Assembly: GCA_910575265.1 (NCBI GenBank)
Contig: CAJTEA010000001.1
Coordinates: 330,500 to 394,499 of the forward strand
From: Oscillospiraceae bacterium
GTDB lineage: Bacteria; Bacillota; Clostridia; Oscillospirales; Oscillospiraceae
Reading direction: 5' to 3'
Length of the DNA: 64,000 nt
This document shows, piece after piece, positions 1-7,678 of this stretch (its first letter is position 1; every line of letters starts with the position of its first letter). A program made the position numbers and the translations under genes. Under the pieces are notes generated by a model. That model was not told the origin of the DNA. It saw nothing but the letters and a program-made list of their open reading frames with translations, and did not search any database.

Positions 1-27
1 CATGGCGACGGCAGTCTTTTGATCCAT
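1..27 (-). CDS. N-terminus of a divergent gene running off the window
   Basis: Only the first nine codons are visible (MDQKTAVAM). The ATG at 27 follows a good Shine-Dalgarno (GGAGGT) and lies downstream of a minus-strand promoter, TTGCCA (113-108), 17 bp, TATACT (90-85). It is divergent from nrdD. The product cannot be recognised from nine residues. Confidence 0.55.
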
Positions 28-84
28 AGCGACCTCCACAGGCTTCATCCATCCTTATGGGCATTTCGCCGAAAATTTGACCTC

Positions 85-113
85 AGTATACCACATTTTA
101 CCCCGGCTGGCAA
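85..113 (-). promoter_or_regulatory. Promoter of the divergent partial gene
   Basis: TTGCCA and TATACT hexamers with a 17-bp spacer, pointing left towards the ATG at 27. Confidence 0.55.
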
Positions 114-157
114 CTTCAAACCCTTGAAAAGACCGGGCCGGACACAGGAAAATCAGG

Positions 158-214
158 GAAATACATCTTGTGTACATTTCCCGAAACAGAAAAAAACCAA
201 CACAAGATGTAGTA
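158..214. promoter_or_regulatory. Paired NrdR-like boxes upstream of nrdD
   Basis: A perfect 12-bp inverted repeat, TACATCTTGTGT (162-173) and ACACAAGATGTA (200-211), lies just upstream of nrdD. Each half resembles the palindromic NrdR box (ACACWATATATWGTGT family), and the second overlaps the -35 of the nrdD promoter. NrdR is the ATP/dATP-sensing repressor of ribonucleotide reductase genes, so repression of nrdD is the natural reading. The assignment rests on motif similarity and on the target gene. Confidence 0.65.
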
Positions 215-242
215 GACAAAGGAGGGTCGGGTATGCTATAAT
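213..242 (+). promoter_or_regulatory. nrdD promoter with extended -10
   Basis: TAGACA (213-218), 18-bp spacer, TATAAT (237-242) preceded by TGC (extended -10). The downstream NrdR-like box overlaps the -35. Confidence 0.65.
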
Positions 243-317
243 CCATCCTGCGCCCTCGGCCGGGGTTCTCTGGCGGGGCATCCGGCCCCGGCGCTTTACA
301 AAGGAAGGAGAGCAAGA

Positions 318-2444
318 ATGAAAGTCATCAAACGGGACGGTACCAGTGTGGATTATGACCGCGGAAAGATCGTCATCGCCATCGAGAAAGCCAACGCTGA
401 GGTCGCTGAGGCTGACCGGCTGAGCCGTGAAGATATTGACAGCATCATCGAGGGTATTGAGGCGCTCAAGCGCCCCCGCGTGCTGGTGGAGGACATCCAG
501 GACCTTGTGGAGCAGGGGCTGGTGGAGCGCAACAAGTTCCACCTGGCCAAGACCTATATTATTTATCGCTACAACCGGGCGCTGGTCCGGAAGGCCAACA
601 CCACCGACGAGTCCATTCTGGCTCTTCTTCGCAACGAGAACAAGGAGCTGGCCGAGGAGAACTCCAATAAAAACACCATGATCGCCGCCACCCAGCGGGA
701 CTACATCGCCGGTGAGGTGAGCCGGGACCTGACCCGGCGGATTCTTTTGCCCGAACATATCTCCAAGGCCCACGACGAGGGGGCCATCCACTTCCACGAC
801 GCGGACTACTTTGTCCAGCCCATCTTTAACTGCTGTCTGATTAACATCGGCGACATGCTGGAAAACGGCGCCGTGATGAACGGCAAGCTCATCGAAAGCC
901 CCAAGAGCTTCCAGGTGGCCTGCACCGTGGTCACACAGATTATCGCCTGCGTGGCCTCCAACCAGTACGGCGGGCAGTCGGTTGATTTGCGCCACCTGGG
1001 CAAGTATCTGCGCAAAAGCCGGGAGAAATTCAAGGCCCATGTGGCCTATGAGTGCGCCGGCAAGGTGGACGAGGCCACCATGGAGCGTCTGGTGGACGAC
1101 CAGGTGCGCAGCGAGCTGAAAAACGGGGTCCAGACCCTCCAGTATCAGATCAACACCCTGATGACCACCAACGGCCAGTCCCCCTTTGTGACGCTGTTCC
1201 TCAACCTCCAGGAGGGGGACCCCTACATCCAGGAGAACGCCATGATCATCGAGGAGGTGCTCCGCCAGCGGCTGGAGGGGATCAAGAATGAGAGCGGTGT
1301 GTTCATCACCCCCGCATTCCCCAAGCTGGTCTATGTGCTGGACGAGCACAACTGCCTCAAGGGCGGGGAGTATGACTGCCTCACCGAGCTGGCTGTCAAG
1401 TGTTCCGCCAAGCGGATGTACCCCGACTACATCTCCGCCAAGAAGATGCGGGAAAATTACCAGGGCAACGTGTTCTCACCCATGGGCTGCCGCTCCTTCC
1501 TGGCCCCCTGGAAGGACGAGAACGGGAACTATAAGTTTGAGGGCCGGTTCAACCAGGGCGTGGTCTCCCTCAATCTGCCCCAGATCGGTATTCTGGCCCG
1601 GGGCGACGAGGAGAAGTTCTGGGAACTGCTGGAGGACCGGCTGGATCTGTGCTTCGAGGCCATCATGTGCCGGCACAACGCCCTGAAGAAGGTGCGCTCT
1701 GACTCCTCCCCCATCCACTGGCAGTACGGCGCCATCGCCCGCCTGCCCAAGGGGGCCTCCATTGAGCCCCTGCTCTACGGCGGCTACTCCTCCATCTCCC
1801 TGGGCTACATCGGCCTGTACGAGGTGACCAAGCTGGTCAGGGGAGTCAGCCACACCCAGCCCGACGGCACCGAGTTCGCTTTAAAGGTGATGAACCGCCT
1901 GCGCAAGGCCTGCGACGACTGGAAGGCATCAACAAATATCGGCTTCGCCCTCTACGGCACCCCAGCCGAGAGCCTGTGCTACCGCTTCGCCCGCATCGAC
2001 AAGGAGCGGTTTGGAACGATACCGGACGTAACGGACAAGGGCTATTATACAAACAGCTATCATGTGGATGTGCGGGAGAAGATCGACGCCTTCGACAAGT
2101 TCACCTTTGAGAGCCAGTTCCAGCGCATCTCCACCGGCGGCTGCATCTCCTATGTGGAGATCCCCAACCTGCGCCACAACCTGGAGGCCTTGAAGGATGT
2201 GGTCCGGTTCATCTACGACAACATCCAGTACGCCGAGTTCAACACCAAGAGCGACTACTGCCAGTGCTGCGGCTACGATGGGGAAATTGAAATCAACGAG
2301 GACTTCCAGTGGGAGTGCCCCGCCTGCCACAACAAGGATCAGTCCAAGATGAACGTTACCCGGCGCACCTGCGGATACCTGGGGGAGAACTTCTGGAACG
2401 TGGGCAAGACCAAGGAGATCAAGTCCCGCGTGCTTCATCTATAA
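318..2444 (+). CDS. nrdD: Anaerobic ribonucleoside-triphosphate reductase NrdD
   Basis: This class III ribonucleotide reductase makes dNTPs from NTPs under anaerobic conditions with a glycyl radical in the cytoplasm. The 708-aa protein opens with an ATP-cone allosteric domain (residues ~1-95, starting MKVIKRDG). It ends with a zinc site (Cys648/Cys651 and Cys667/Cys670) and the glycyl-radical motif RRTCGYLG, with the radical glycine near 686. Length and order match full-length NrdD. Translation starts at the ATG behind AAGGAAGGAG. The activase nrdG follows after one small gene, so they are probably co-transcribed. Paired NrdR-like boxes at the promoter suggest nucleotide-sensing repression. 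Confidence 0.98.
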   Translation: MKVIKRDGTSVDYDRGKIVIAIEKANAEVAEADRLSREDIDSIIEGIEALKRPRVLVEDIQDLVEQGLVERNKFHLAKTYIIYRYNRALVRKANTTDESILALLRNENKELAEENSNKNTMIAATQRDYIAGEVSRDLTRRILLPEHISKAHDEGAIHFHDADYFVQPIFNCCLINIGDMLENGAVMNGKLIESPKSFQVACTVVTQIIACVASNQYGGQSVDLRHLGKYLRKSREKFKAHVAYECAGKVDEATMERLVDDQVRSELKNGVQTLQYQINTLMTTNGQSPFVTLFLNLQEGDPYIQENAMIIEEVLRQRLEGIKNESGVFITPAFPKLVYVLDEHNCLKGGEYDCLTELAVKCSAKRMYPDYISAKKMRENYQGNVFSPMGCRSFLAPWKDENGNYKFEGRFNQGVVSLNLPQIGILARGDEEKFWELLEDRLDLCFEAIMCRHNALKKVRSDSSPIHWQYGAIARLPKGASIEPLLYGGYSSISLGYIGLYEVTKLVRGVSHTQPDGTEFALKVMNRLRKACDDWKASTNIGFALYGTPAESLCYRFARIDKERFGTIPDVTDKGYYTNSYHVDVREKIDAFDKFTFESQFQRISTGGCISYVEIPNLRHNLEALKDVVRFIYDNIQYAEFNTKSDYCQCCGYDGEIEINEDFQWECPACHNKDQSKMNVTRRTCGYLGENFWNVGKTKEIKSRVLHL

Positions 2445-2456
2445 AAATTGTTCAGG

Positions 2457-2474
2457 GGCCTCCAAACGGAGGCC
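2457..2474 (+). other. Intergenic hairpin after nrdD
   Basis: GGCCTCC-AAAC-GGAGGCC forms a 7-bp stem just after the nrdD stop and before the next Shine-Dalgarno. There is no clear T-run, so it may attenuate or stabilise the message rather than terminate it. Confidence 0.4.
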
Positions 2475-2495
2475 TCTGGCTTTAGGAGGGCTTTT

Positions 2496-3011
2496 ATGGA
2501 CCAGTACAGAACCTCGGGAACCATGAACGAGGACACTCTGCGGGAGTTTAGCAAGTACATGATACCGTCCCGTTCCAAGTGGCTGGCGCTGCTGTTTGTT
2601 CTTTGCTTTGGAGGAGCGGCGGCCTTGAATTTCGCGGGCGGAAACATTGTGATGACGGTTATCTGTACGCTTGGCGTGGTAGTATTTCTGGTGGAGATTC
2701 CGCTGCTGAAACGGCGGTTTCTCCGGAATAACATCGCCCGCCTTCGGGAGAACTACCCCGACGGTTCCTGCCGGTATGAGAGCTTTTTCACCATAGACGG
2801 CATCCAGCTCCACAACCTGTCCAATGGCGGAGAGACGCTCCTGCGCTATGAGAGCTTCGCCCAGGCGGCGGAGACGGAGCATGTTTATTTCATTATCAGC
2901 AGAATGCGGCAGTTTTTCCTGGTATTCAAAGACTGCCTGACTCCGGAGCAGCGGGAGAGCTTTCTGCCCTTTTTGAAGGAGCGGTGCCCCAAACTAAAAA
3001 TCAGGAGATAA
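2496..3011 (+). CDS. YcxB-like membrane protein
   Basis: A 171-aa protein lying between nrdD and nrdG. The ATG at 2496 is chosen because it follows TTTAGGAGGG; an upstream in-frame extension has no ribosome site. Two hydrophobic segments (roughly residues 29-47 and 50-66) are followed by a soluble C-terminal half that begins near the RYESFF motif. This layout of two membrane spans plus a small cytoplasmic domain is that of the YcxB-like family, whose function is unknown. The position inside the anaerobic RNR operon may be incidental. The family call is from overall layout and is moderate. Confidence 0.75.
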   Translation: MDQYRTSGTMNEDTLREFSKYMIPSRSKWLALLFVLCFGGAAALNFAGGNIVMTVICTLGVVVFLVEIPLLKRRFLRNNIARLRENYPDGSCRYESFFTIDGIQLHNLSNGGETLLRYESFAQAAETEHVYFIISRMRQFFLVFKDCLTPEQRESFLPFLKERCPKLKIRR

Positions 3012-3015
3012 GCCA

Positions 3016-3537
3016 ATGAACTACGCCGATATCAAAAAAGTAGATGTTGCCAACGGTCCCGGGGTGCGGGTGTCGCTGTTTGTGTCCGGGTGCGGACACC
3101 GCTGCGAGGGATGCTTCAACCCGGAGACCTGGGATTTTGGCTTCGGCGCCCCCTTTGGGGAGGCGGAGGTGGAAAAAATCCTCACCTTCCTGGCCCCGGA
3201 CCACATCCGGGGGCTGTCCCTGCTGGGGGGCGAGCCCTTTGCGCCGGAGAACCAGCGGGCGGTTCTGGAGCTGGTCCGCCGGGCGCGGAGGGAGCGGCCG
3301 GAAAAGACCATCTGGTGCTACTCCGGCTACCTCTTTGAGGAGCTGGCCGAAAACCGGGTGGGCACCCACAGCCGCTCCCTTCTGGAGGAGCTGGACGTGC
3401 TGGTGGACGGCCCCTTCGTCCTGGAAAAGAAGGACCTGGGCCTGCGCTTCCGGGGCTCCTCCAACCAGCGGATCATTGATGTGCCCGCCTCCCTCCAAAC
3501 AGGGGAAGTCCGGCTGGCGGAGGAGTATAGCGAATAA
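3016..3537 (+). CDS. nrdG: Anaerobic RNR-activating radical SAM protein NrdG
   Basis: NrdG is the radical S-adenosylmethionine activase that places the glycyl radical on NrdD. The 173-aa protein carries the 4Fe-4S ligand motif Cys26-x3-Cys30-x2-Cys33 (SGCGHRCEGC) and a glycine-rich SAM-binding segment (LLGGEPF). Length is normal. The gene starts four nucleotides after the YcxB-like stop, behind AGGAGA, so it is translated from the nrdD operon message. Confidence 0.97.
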   Translation: MNYADIKKVDVANGPGVRVSLFVSGCGHRCEGCFNPETWDFGFGAPFGEAEVEKILTFLAPDHIRGLSLLGGEPFAPENQRAVLELVRRARRERPEKTIWCYSGYLFEELAENRVGTHSRSLLEELDVLVDGPFVLEKKDLGLRFRGSSNQRIIDVPASLQTGEVRLAEEYSE

Positions 3538-3581
3538 GTCCCAAAATGTGTGTACGAATCCAAGCTTGCGAGGCAAAAACA

Positions 3582-3795
3582 AGTGGGAAAATTTCAGATT
3601 GATGCAACGGAGCTGTGTTGGATTGACGGAAGCGCGGACAACGCCGATGATTTGTGCCTGCATGGTCACGCTGTCGTTACCATTGGAACGGAGCGGCTTG
3701 AATACGATGCCACTGTCAGCGCGACCGCGCTTTATTTGCCGCGGAACACAATTGCTGCTTACAGGCGGGCGGCCACAGGCCGCCCCTGCGGATAA
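3582..3795 (+). pseudogene. Truncated hypothetical gene fragment
   Basis: An open frame beginning at or near GTG 3582 reads like real protein (GKFQIDATELCWIDGSADN, then TVSATALYL) but has no ribosome site. It changes to unrelated sequence near ATALYL and runs into a GC-rich palindromic repeat before its stop. It looks like the N-terminal part of a small clostridial hypothetical protein whose 3' end was replaced. The function is unknown. Confidence 0.4.
3768..3790. repeat. Short palindromic GC repeat
   Basis: GGGCGGCCACAGGCCGCCCC forms a small perfect stem at the point where the gene fragment degenerates. It has the look of a dispersed intergenic palindrome. No second copy was seen in the window. 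Confidence 0.35.
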
Positions 3796-3808
3796 ATATA
3801 AAACGGAC

Positions 3809-3846
3809 ACAGCTTCCGGTGTGCGATCGGAAGCTGTGTCCGTTTA
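3809..3846. terminator. Bidirectional terminator between nrdG region and ABC operon
   Basis: Long stem of about 18 bp: AAACGGACACAGCTTCCG, a 9-nt loop, and its exact complement. Its left flank is A-rich and its right flank T-rich. It serves the convergent ABC operon, whose stop codon overlaps the stem end. Confidence 0.8.
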
Positions 3847-4425
3847 CATTCTGTGCGGCGGCGGACCGTCCAGCCGGATAAGCTGGTCTGCCTGGGCAAG
3901 GACGCTCTCCTCGTGGCTGACCAGCAGAACAGGGGCGGGAAGTTTTTTTAACCGCTCCAAAATTCGCAGAGCCCGGGGGAGGTCGATGCCGGCAAAGGGC
4001 TCATCCAGAAGGTAAAGTTTGGCGTCCAGAGCCAGACAGCGGGCCAGGGCCAGCCTCCGCCCCATGCCGCCGGACAGGGTGGAGGGCAGGGCCTTTTCCT
4101 CCCCCTCCAGTTCGGTCAGAGCCAGGAGGGCGGGGACCTCCCCCCAGCGGGATTTGGGGAGGACATCGGTCAGATGCTGTTCCACCGTCCGCCAGGGGAG
4201 CAGGCGGTCGTCCTGGAACAGCAGGGCGGTCTGCTGGGGGGAAATGCCCTCCACCGTGCCGCCCTGGTTTTTTTCCAAACCGGCCAGCACCCGGAGCAGG
4301 GTGGTCTTGCCGCACCCGGAGGGGCCGCTGAGGACGGTCACGCCGCTGTCCGGTATCCGGAGCGAGAAGTGGTCCAGAACAGTCCTGTCCCCGAAGAATA
4401 CGGTGAGCTCTTTACAGACAATCAC
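3844..4425 (-). CDS. ABC importer ATP-binding protein (nitrate/sulfonate/THI5 type)
   Basis: Energises the importer encoded by the three preceding genes. Walker A is GPSGCGKT (about residues 34-41), the signature is [15 protein letters not shown], and Walker B is [12 protein letters not shown]. The start is set at GTG 4425, which overlaps the permease stop as GTGA and implies translational coupling; the longer open frame upstream lies inside the permease gene. At 193 aa it is short for the family, but all core motifs are present. It is the last gene of the operon and ends in the terminator at 3809-3846. Confidence 0.9.
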   Translation of the reverse strand: MIVCKELTVFFGDRTVLDHFSLRIPDSGVTVLSGPSGCGKTTLLRVLAGLEKNQGGTVEGISPQQTALLFQDDRLLPWRTVEQHLTDVLPKSRWGEVPALLALTELEGEEKALPSTLSGGMGRRLALARCLALDAKLYLLDEPFAGIDLPRALRILERLKKLPAPVLLVSHEESVLAQADQLIRLDGPPPHRM

Positions 4426-5219
4426 GCCGCCCACCCCTTTCCCCATTTGGCCAGACAGGCCCGGAGGAGGCGCTCCAGCGCCATGCTCAGGGCCACCGTT
4501 ACCGCCGTCCAGGCGAACAGTTCCGGGATGTCCAGATAGTATTTTGTATAGTAGATGCGCTGACCCAGGGAGGGGTCCGGGAGGCACAGCACCTCGGCGG
4601 CCACCCCGGACTTCCAGGCCAGCCCGGCGGCGTTGGTCAGGGCGGTGAGAATGTAGGGCCGCAGAGAGGGCAGATAAACCAGCTTTCCCGTTTTAAAACG
4701 GGAAAACCGGTATGCCTTTGCCAGCTCCAGCAGCTTCCGGTCCACGGCTCGGATGCCCTGGGACAGACTGTCCCACACAACCGGCAGGACCATCAGGGCA
4801 GAGATGACCGCCGGAACCCGGTTTCGCCCCGTCCACAGCAGAACCAGCAGAATGAAGGAAGCCACCGGCGCGGCCCGCGCCACCCGAATAGCGGGGGAAA
4901 GCAGCCGGTCGCACCAGCGGGACCCGTGGGTCACCACGGCCAGAGCGGCGCCCAGCAGGACGCCGCACATCAGGCCGACGGCAATCCGGCCCAGAGAGGC
5001 CAGAACAACAGCCCAGAAGTCCCCGGTTCCAAGCATGGATACAAGGGCGTTCCAAACGGAAATGGGGTAGGGCAGCAGCAGCTCGTTGCCACGGCCATCG
5101 ACATGACGGTCCACCAAAAGGGCGCAGACCTGCCAGACCCCCACCCAGAAGGCGGGGGCCGGAAGGACGTATAAAACCTTTTTCAGGGGCTTAGTCCACT
5201 CCATAGTAGAAGGAGTCAT
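4422..5219 (-). CDS. ABC importer permease (SsuC/TauC/ThiX type)
   Basis: Inner-membrane channel of the importer: 265 aa with about six hydrophobic segments of the BPD_transp_1 fold. The coupling loop lies in the region reading [19 protein letters not shown], the EAA-like motif of this permease class. Two ATGs (5219 and 5204) lie inside the 3' end of the lipoprotein gene, so start and stop overlap. The substrate is unknown; the family transports sulfonates, nitrate or pyrimidine-type thiamine precursors. Confidence 0.9.
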   Translation of the reverse strand: MTPSTMEWTKPLKKVLYVLPAPAFWVGVWQVCALLVDRHVDGRGNELLLPYPISVWNALVSMLGTGDFWAVVLASLGRIAVGLMCGVLLGAALAVVTHGSRWCDRLLSPAIRVARAAPVASFILLVLLWTGRNRVPAVISALMVLPVVWDSLSQGIRAVDRKLLELAKAYRFSRFKTGKLVYLPSLRPYILTALTNAAGLAWKSGVAAEVLCLPDPSLGQRIYYTKYYLDIPELFAWTAVTVALSMALERLLRACLAKWGKGWAA

Positions 5220-6315
5220 AGGGCAGGCCGCCGCCGATGGACTTGGGCTCCACCTGGAACAGGATGGTGTAGTAGTCCTCCAGCATATCCTTCATCTCCC
5301 GGCCGGTGACGAAGGTGAGGGAACACTGAGGGATAGCCGAGGCAGCCACCGTCGCATTTGGGGTAAATTCGTACTGGGCCACCATTGCCGGGGGAGAACT
5401 GGGCCCGGAGAGCTGGCCGCTCTCCTCGTTGCCGTTAATATAGTCGATGGATTTCTCATATGCGGACAGGAATCCCTCCACTCCCTGGGGATTCTCCTCA
5501 ATATACTCCGTACGGGCTACCACACAGCCCATAGGCAGGGGGGAGTCCTCCAGCTCCTCCCAGGCCTGTGAGAGGGAGACGGCCTCCCGGACGCCGCTGT
5601 CCTTCACCAGCAGGGCAGTGGCGGCGGGGACGGGGAGCATGCAGATGCCCGCGTGGTCGGAGGTCATTTTCACGGTGATTTCCTGGGGGGTGAGCCACTC
5701 AATATTGACCTCGGAGGGGTCCACGCCGTTCCCCTTCAGCAGATGGTTTAAAATGTGCTCCGGGTTGGCCCCCTTGGTGTTGGAGGGGGCGTAGAGGGTT
5801 TTTCCGGACAGATCAGCCATAGAGTGAACCGTGTCCCCCTTTTCTAAGATATAGAGCACCCCCAGGGTGTTCACGGCCAGAACCTGGATAGCCCCGTCGC
5901 TTTGTGCGTAGAGGTTGGCGGCGGCGTTGGTGGCGATGGCGGCGATATCCACGTCCTTGTTAACCAGGGCAGCCTGGACCTGGGTGTTGTCGGTGACCAC
6001 CTGATAGGAAGCGATGGGGCTGGCGGGGGCGTTGGCGTCGTGGTCCGACATCAGCTTGGCGGCCCCCACGCCGGTGGGGCCGGAGAGGACCATGAAGTTG
6101 GGAAGCCGGTCGCTGGCTGCGCTGGTATCTCCGGAAATGTCCCCGGAACTGTCAGACTTGCTGGTATCCCCCGGCTGGCTGGAGCTGGAGCTATCGGAGG
6201 AGGACGCGCCGGGGGCGGAGGAGCCGGAGCCGTCAGCGGCGGTCTTGGGCCCGCAGCCCGCCAGCAGAGACAGGGCCAGAGCGGCGGTAAGGAGCAGGGA
6301 GAGGGATCGTTTCAT
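5191..6315 (-). CDS. ABC substrate-binding lipoprotein (NMT1/THI5-like)
   Basis: Extracellular solute receptor of the importer. A signal peptide ends in the lipobox SLLAGC, with Cys21 as the lipidated residue, followed by a Ser/Asp/Gly-rich linker (residues ~25-70). The mature fold reads like the SsuA/THI5 group (GPTGVGAAKLM, then LAVNTLGVLYILEKG). It is preceded by AAAGGATG. It lies 20 bp downstream of the Crp/Fnr-type gene, so regulator and transporter form one operon. The ligand cannot be named from sequence. Confidence 0.9.
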   Translation of the reverse strand: MKRSLSLLLTAALALSLLAGCGPKTAADGSGSSAPGASSSDSSSSSQPGDTSKSDSSGDISGDTSAASDRLPNFMVLSGPTGVGAAKLMSDHDANAPASPIASYQVVTDNTQVQAALVNKDVDIAAIATNAAANLYAQSDGAIQVLAVNTLGVLYILEKGDTVHSMADLSGKTLYAPSNTKGANPEHILNHLLKGNGVDPSEVNIEWLTPQEITVKMTSDHAGICMLPVPAATALLVKDSGVREAVSLSQAWEELEDSPLPMGCVVARTEYIEENPQGVEGFLSAYEKSIDYINGNEESGQLSGPSSPPAMVAQYEFTPNATVAASAIPQCSLTFVTGREMKDMLEDYYTILFQVEPKSIGGGLPYDSFYYGVD

Positions 6316-6335
6316 GGTAAATCATCCTTTCTTGT

Positions 6336-6980
6336 TTACAGGACCGTTTCCAGTCCTGCGGGGTCCACGATGGTGATGGCCTTGCCTTCGCGGAAAATCA
6401 GGCCGCTGTTCTCCAGAACGGAAAAGGCCCGGTAGAGGGAGGCCCGGCTCACCCCCAGCCGCTGGCACAGCTGGGTGGCGGGACAGGTGACCGTTCCGCC
6501 GCCAGACGCCAGCAGGTAGCGGGCCAGCTTGCCCTCCACCCCCGGCTGGGCCAGGGTCTGGAGCCGCCCGGACAGGAACCGGATCCGTCCGGTGAGGTAA
6601 CGGAGATAGTTTTCCCGGATTTGACTCTGTTCAGCCAGCAGGCGGTCCATCAGGGACTGCTCCAGCATCAGGCAGGAGCTGGGACATTTGGCGGTGATGG
6701 TGGAGGCGAACTCCGCCTCATCGCTGTACAGCGCGGCGGCCCCGAACAGATCCCCCGGCCCCAGTGCGCTGACGGCCAGAGCTCCCTTGGTCACCTGGAG
6801 CTGTCCGGACAGCACCACCCCCAGGCTGCGGCGAAAGTGTCGGGGGCTGTACACCGTCTGTCCGGGCTGAAACTCCGCCCGCTCCGCCTCCTCCGCCAAA
6901 CAGCGCGGAACATCCCGCGCCATTCCCCGGAACAGGGGGCAGGCGGACAGCAGAGCGGTTTCTTCCTCTGTAAGCGGCAA
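6336..6980 (-). CDS. Crp/Fnr-family transcriptional regulator
   Basis: A cyclic-nucleotide-binding-like sensor domain (residues ~15-125) is followed by a winged helix near LCQRLGVSRASLYRAF. I place the start at TTG 6980, eight bases after GGAGG. An in-frame TTG at 6995 is also open but sits on top of the Shine-Dalgarno. No Fnr-type N-terminal cysteine cluster is visible, so the signal is unlikely to be a 4Fe-4S centre of the Fnr kind. A perfect consensus promoter and a 30-bp palindrome lie directly upstream, pointing to autoregulation of this operon. Confidence 0.9.
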   Translation of the reverse strand: MPLTEEETALLSACPLFRGMARDVPRCLAEEAERAEFQPGQTVYSPRHFRRSLGVVLSGQLQVTKGALAVSALGPGDLFGAAALYSDEAEFASTITAKCPSSCLMLEQSLMDRLLAEQSQIRENYLRYLTGRIRFLSGRLQTLAQPGVEGKLARYLLASGGGTVTCPATQLCQRLGVSRASLYRAFSVLENSGLIFREGKAITIVDPAGLETVL

Positions 6981-6990
6981 ACCCGTCGCC

Positions 6991-7020
6991 TCCAAACTGT
7001 CTTATTTGAGACAGTTTGGA
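6991..7020. promoter_or_regulatory. 30-bp perfect palindrome, probable operator of the Crp/Fnr operon
   Basis: TCCAAACTGTCT (6991-7002), 6-nt spacer, AGACAGTTTGGA (7009-7020). It covers the predicted transcription start and reaches the Shine-Dalgarno, an arrangement expected for repression. Confidence 0.75.
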
Positions 7021-7048
7021 TTATACCGGAGGAGTCAGGAAATGTCAA
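7020..7048 (-). promoter_or_regulatory. Consensus promoter of the ABC importer operon
   Basis: TTGACA (7048-7043), 17 bp, TATAAT (7025-7020): both hexamers are perfect. The -35 overlaps the edge of the rubrerythrin terminator stem. Confidence 0.85.
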
Positions 7049-7079
7049 CCCCGGCAGCCCAAAAAGCTGCCGGGGTTTT
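7047..7079. terminator. Terminator downstream of rubrerythrin
   Basis: AACCCCGGCAGC and GCTGCCGGGGTT form a 12-bp stem closed by a short A-rich loop, just past the rubrerythrin stop. The T-run is better on the plus side (TTTT) than on the minus side. Confidence 0.65.
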
Positions 7080-7087
7080 CCGTGCGC

Positions 7088-7648
7088 CTATTCGTAATAC
7101 TCGGCCATCTCAAAGGCGCCGATGGCCTGACACACATCGCAGACATCGGGGCGTTCCTCAAATACCGCGCCGCAGAACTGGCAGCGGTAACCGGTTTTTT
7201 TCTCCCGGGGGACCGGCTCGTCCTGAACGTGGGCGGGAGCCTGTTCCGGGGCGGTCTGGCTCAGCTTGGCCAGCAGGGTCATGAAGCGGCTTTCGTGGCC
7301 GCGCTCAATGGCCGCCACCTTCTCAAACATGACAGCGATGTCCTCCAGTCCCTCGGCCCGGGCCTGGGCGGCGAAGCCGGGGTACATATCGTGCCACTCG
7401 CTGTACTCCCCCATAGCGGCCTGGGTCAGGCACTCCCTGGTGTCGGTGGGCTTGCCGTTGAGCAGCTCGAACCAGAATTTGGCGTGCGTCATCTCGTTGT
7501 TTGCCATCTGCTCAAAGGCGGCGGCGATCTCCTCGTCCCCGCTGGCCCGGGCGGCCATGGCGAAGTAGGTGTACTTGTTCCGGGCAATGGATTCCCCGGC
7601 CAGGGCTTTGCGGAGATTTTCCGCGGTTTTGGTATCCTTGATGTCCAT
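7088..7648 (-). CDS. rbr: Rubrerythrin
   Basis: A peroxide-reducing non-haem diiron protein of the anaerobic oxidative-stress response in the cytoplasm. The 186-aa protein has an N-terminal ferritin-like four-helix domain with carboxylate and histidine ligands (ENLRKALAGESIARNKY, then NEMTHAKF and ERGHESRF). A C-terminal rubredoxin-like iron site follows, with ligands CQFCG and CDVC. The start is at ATG 7648, behind AAGGAGG; an upstream in-frame ATG is not used. It is the last gene of the long minus-strand fumarase operon, 30 bp after the SUFU protein. Confidence 0.95.
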   Translation of the reverse strand: MDIKDTKTAENLRKALAGESIARNKYTYFAMAARASGDEEIAAAFEQMANNEMTHAKFWFELLNGKPTDTRECLTQAAMGEYSEWHDMYPGFAAQARAEGLEDIAVMFEKVAAIERGHESRFMTLLAKLSQTAPEQAPAHVQDEPVPREKKTGYRCQFCGAVFEERPDVCDVCQAIGAFEMAEYYE

Positions 7649-7678
7649 CTTCAGGTCCTCCTTAAACATAAATTGAAT

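Noticed and set aside
2450..2483. Rho-independent terminator between nrdD and the YcxB-like gene
   Set aside because: The stem is only 7 bp and is not followed by a T-run; nrdG downstream is expected to be co-expressed with nrdD.
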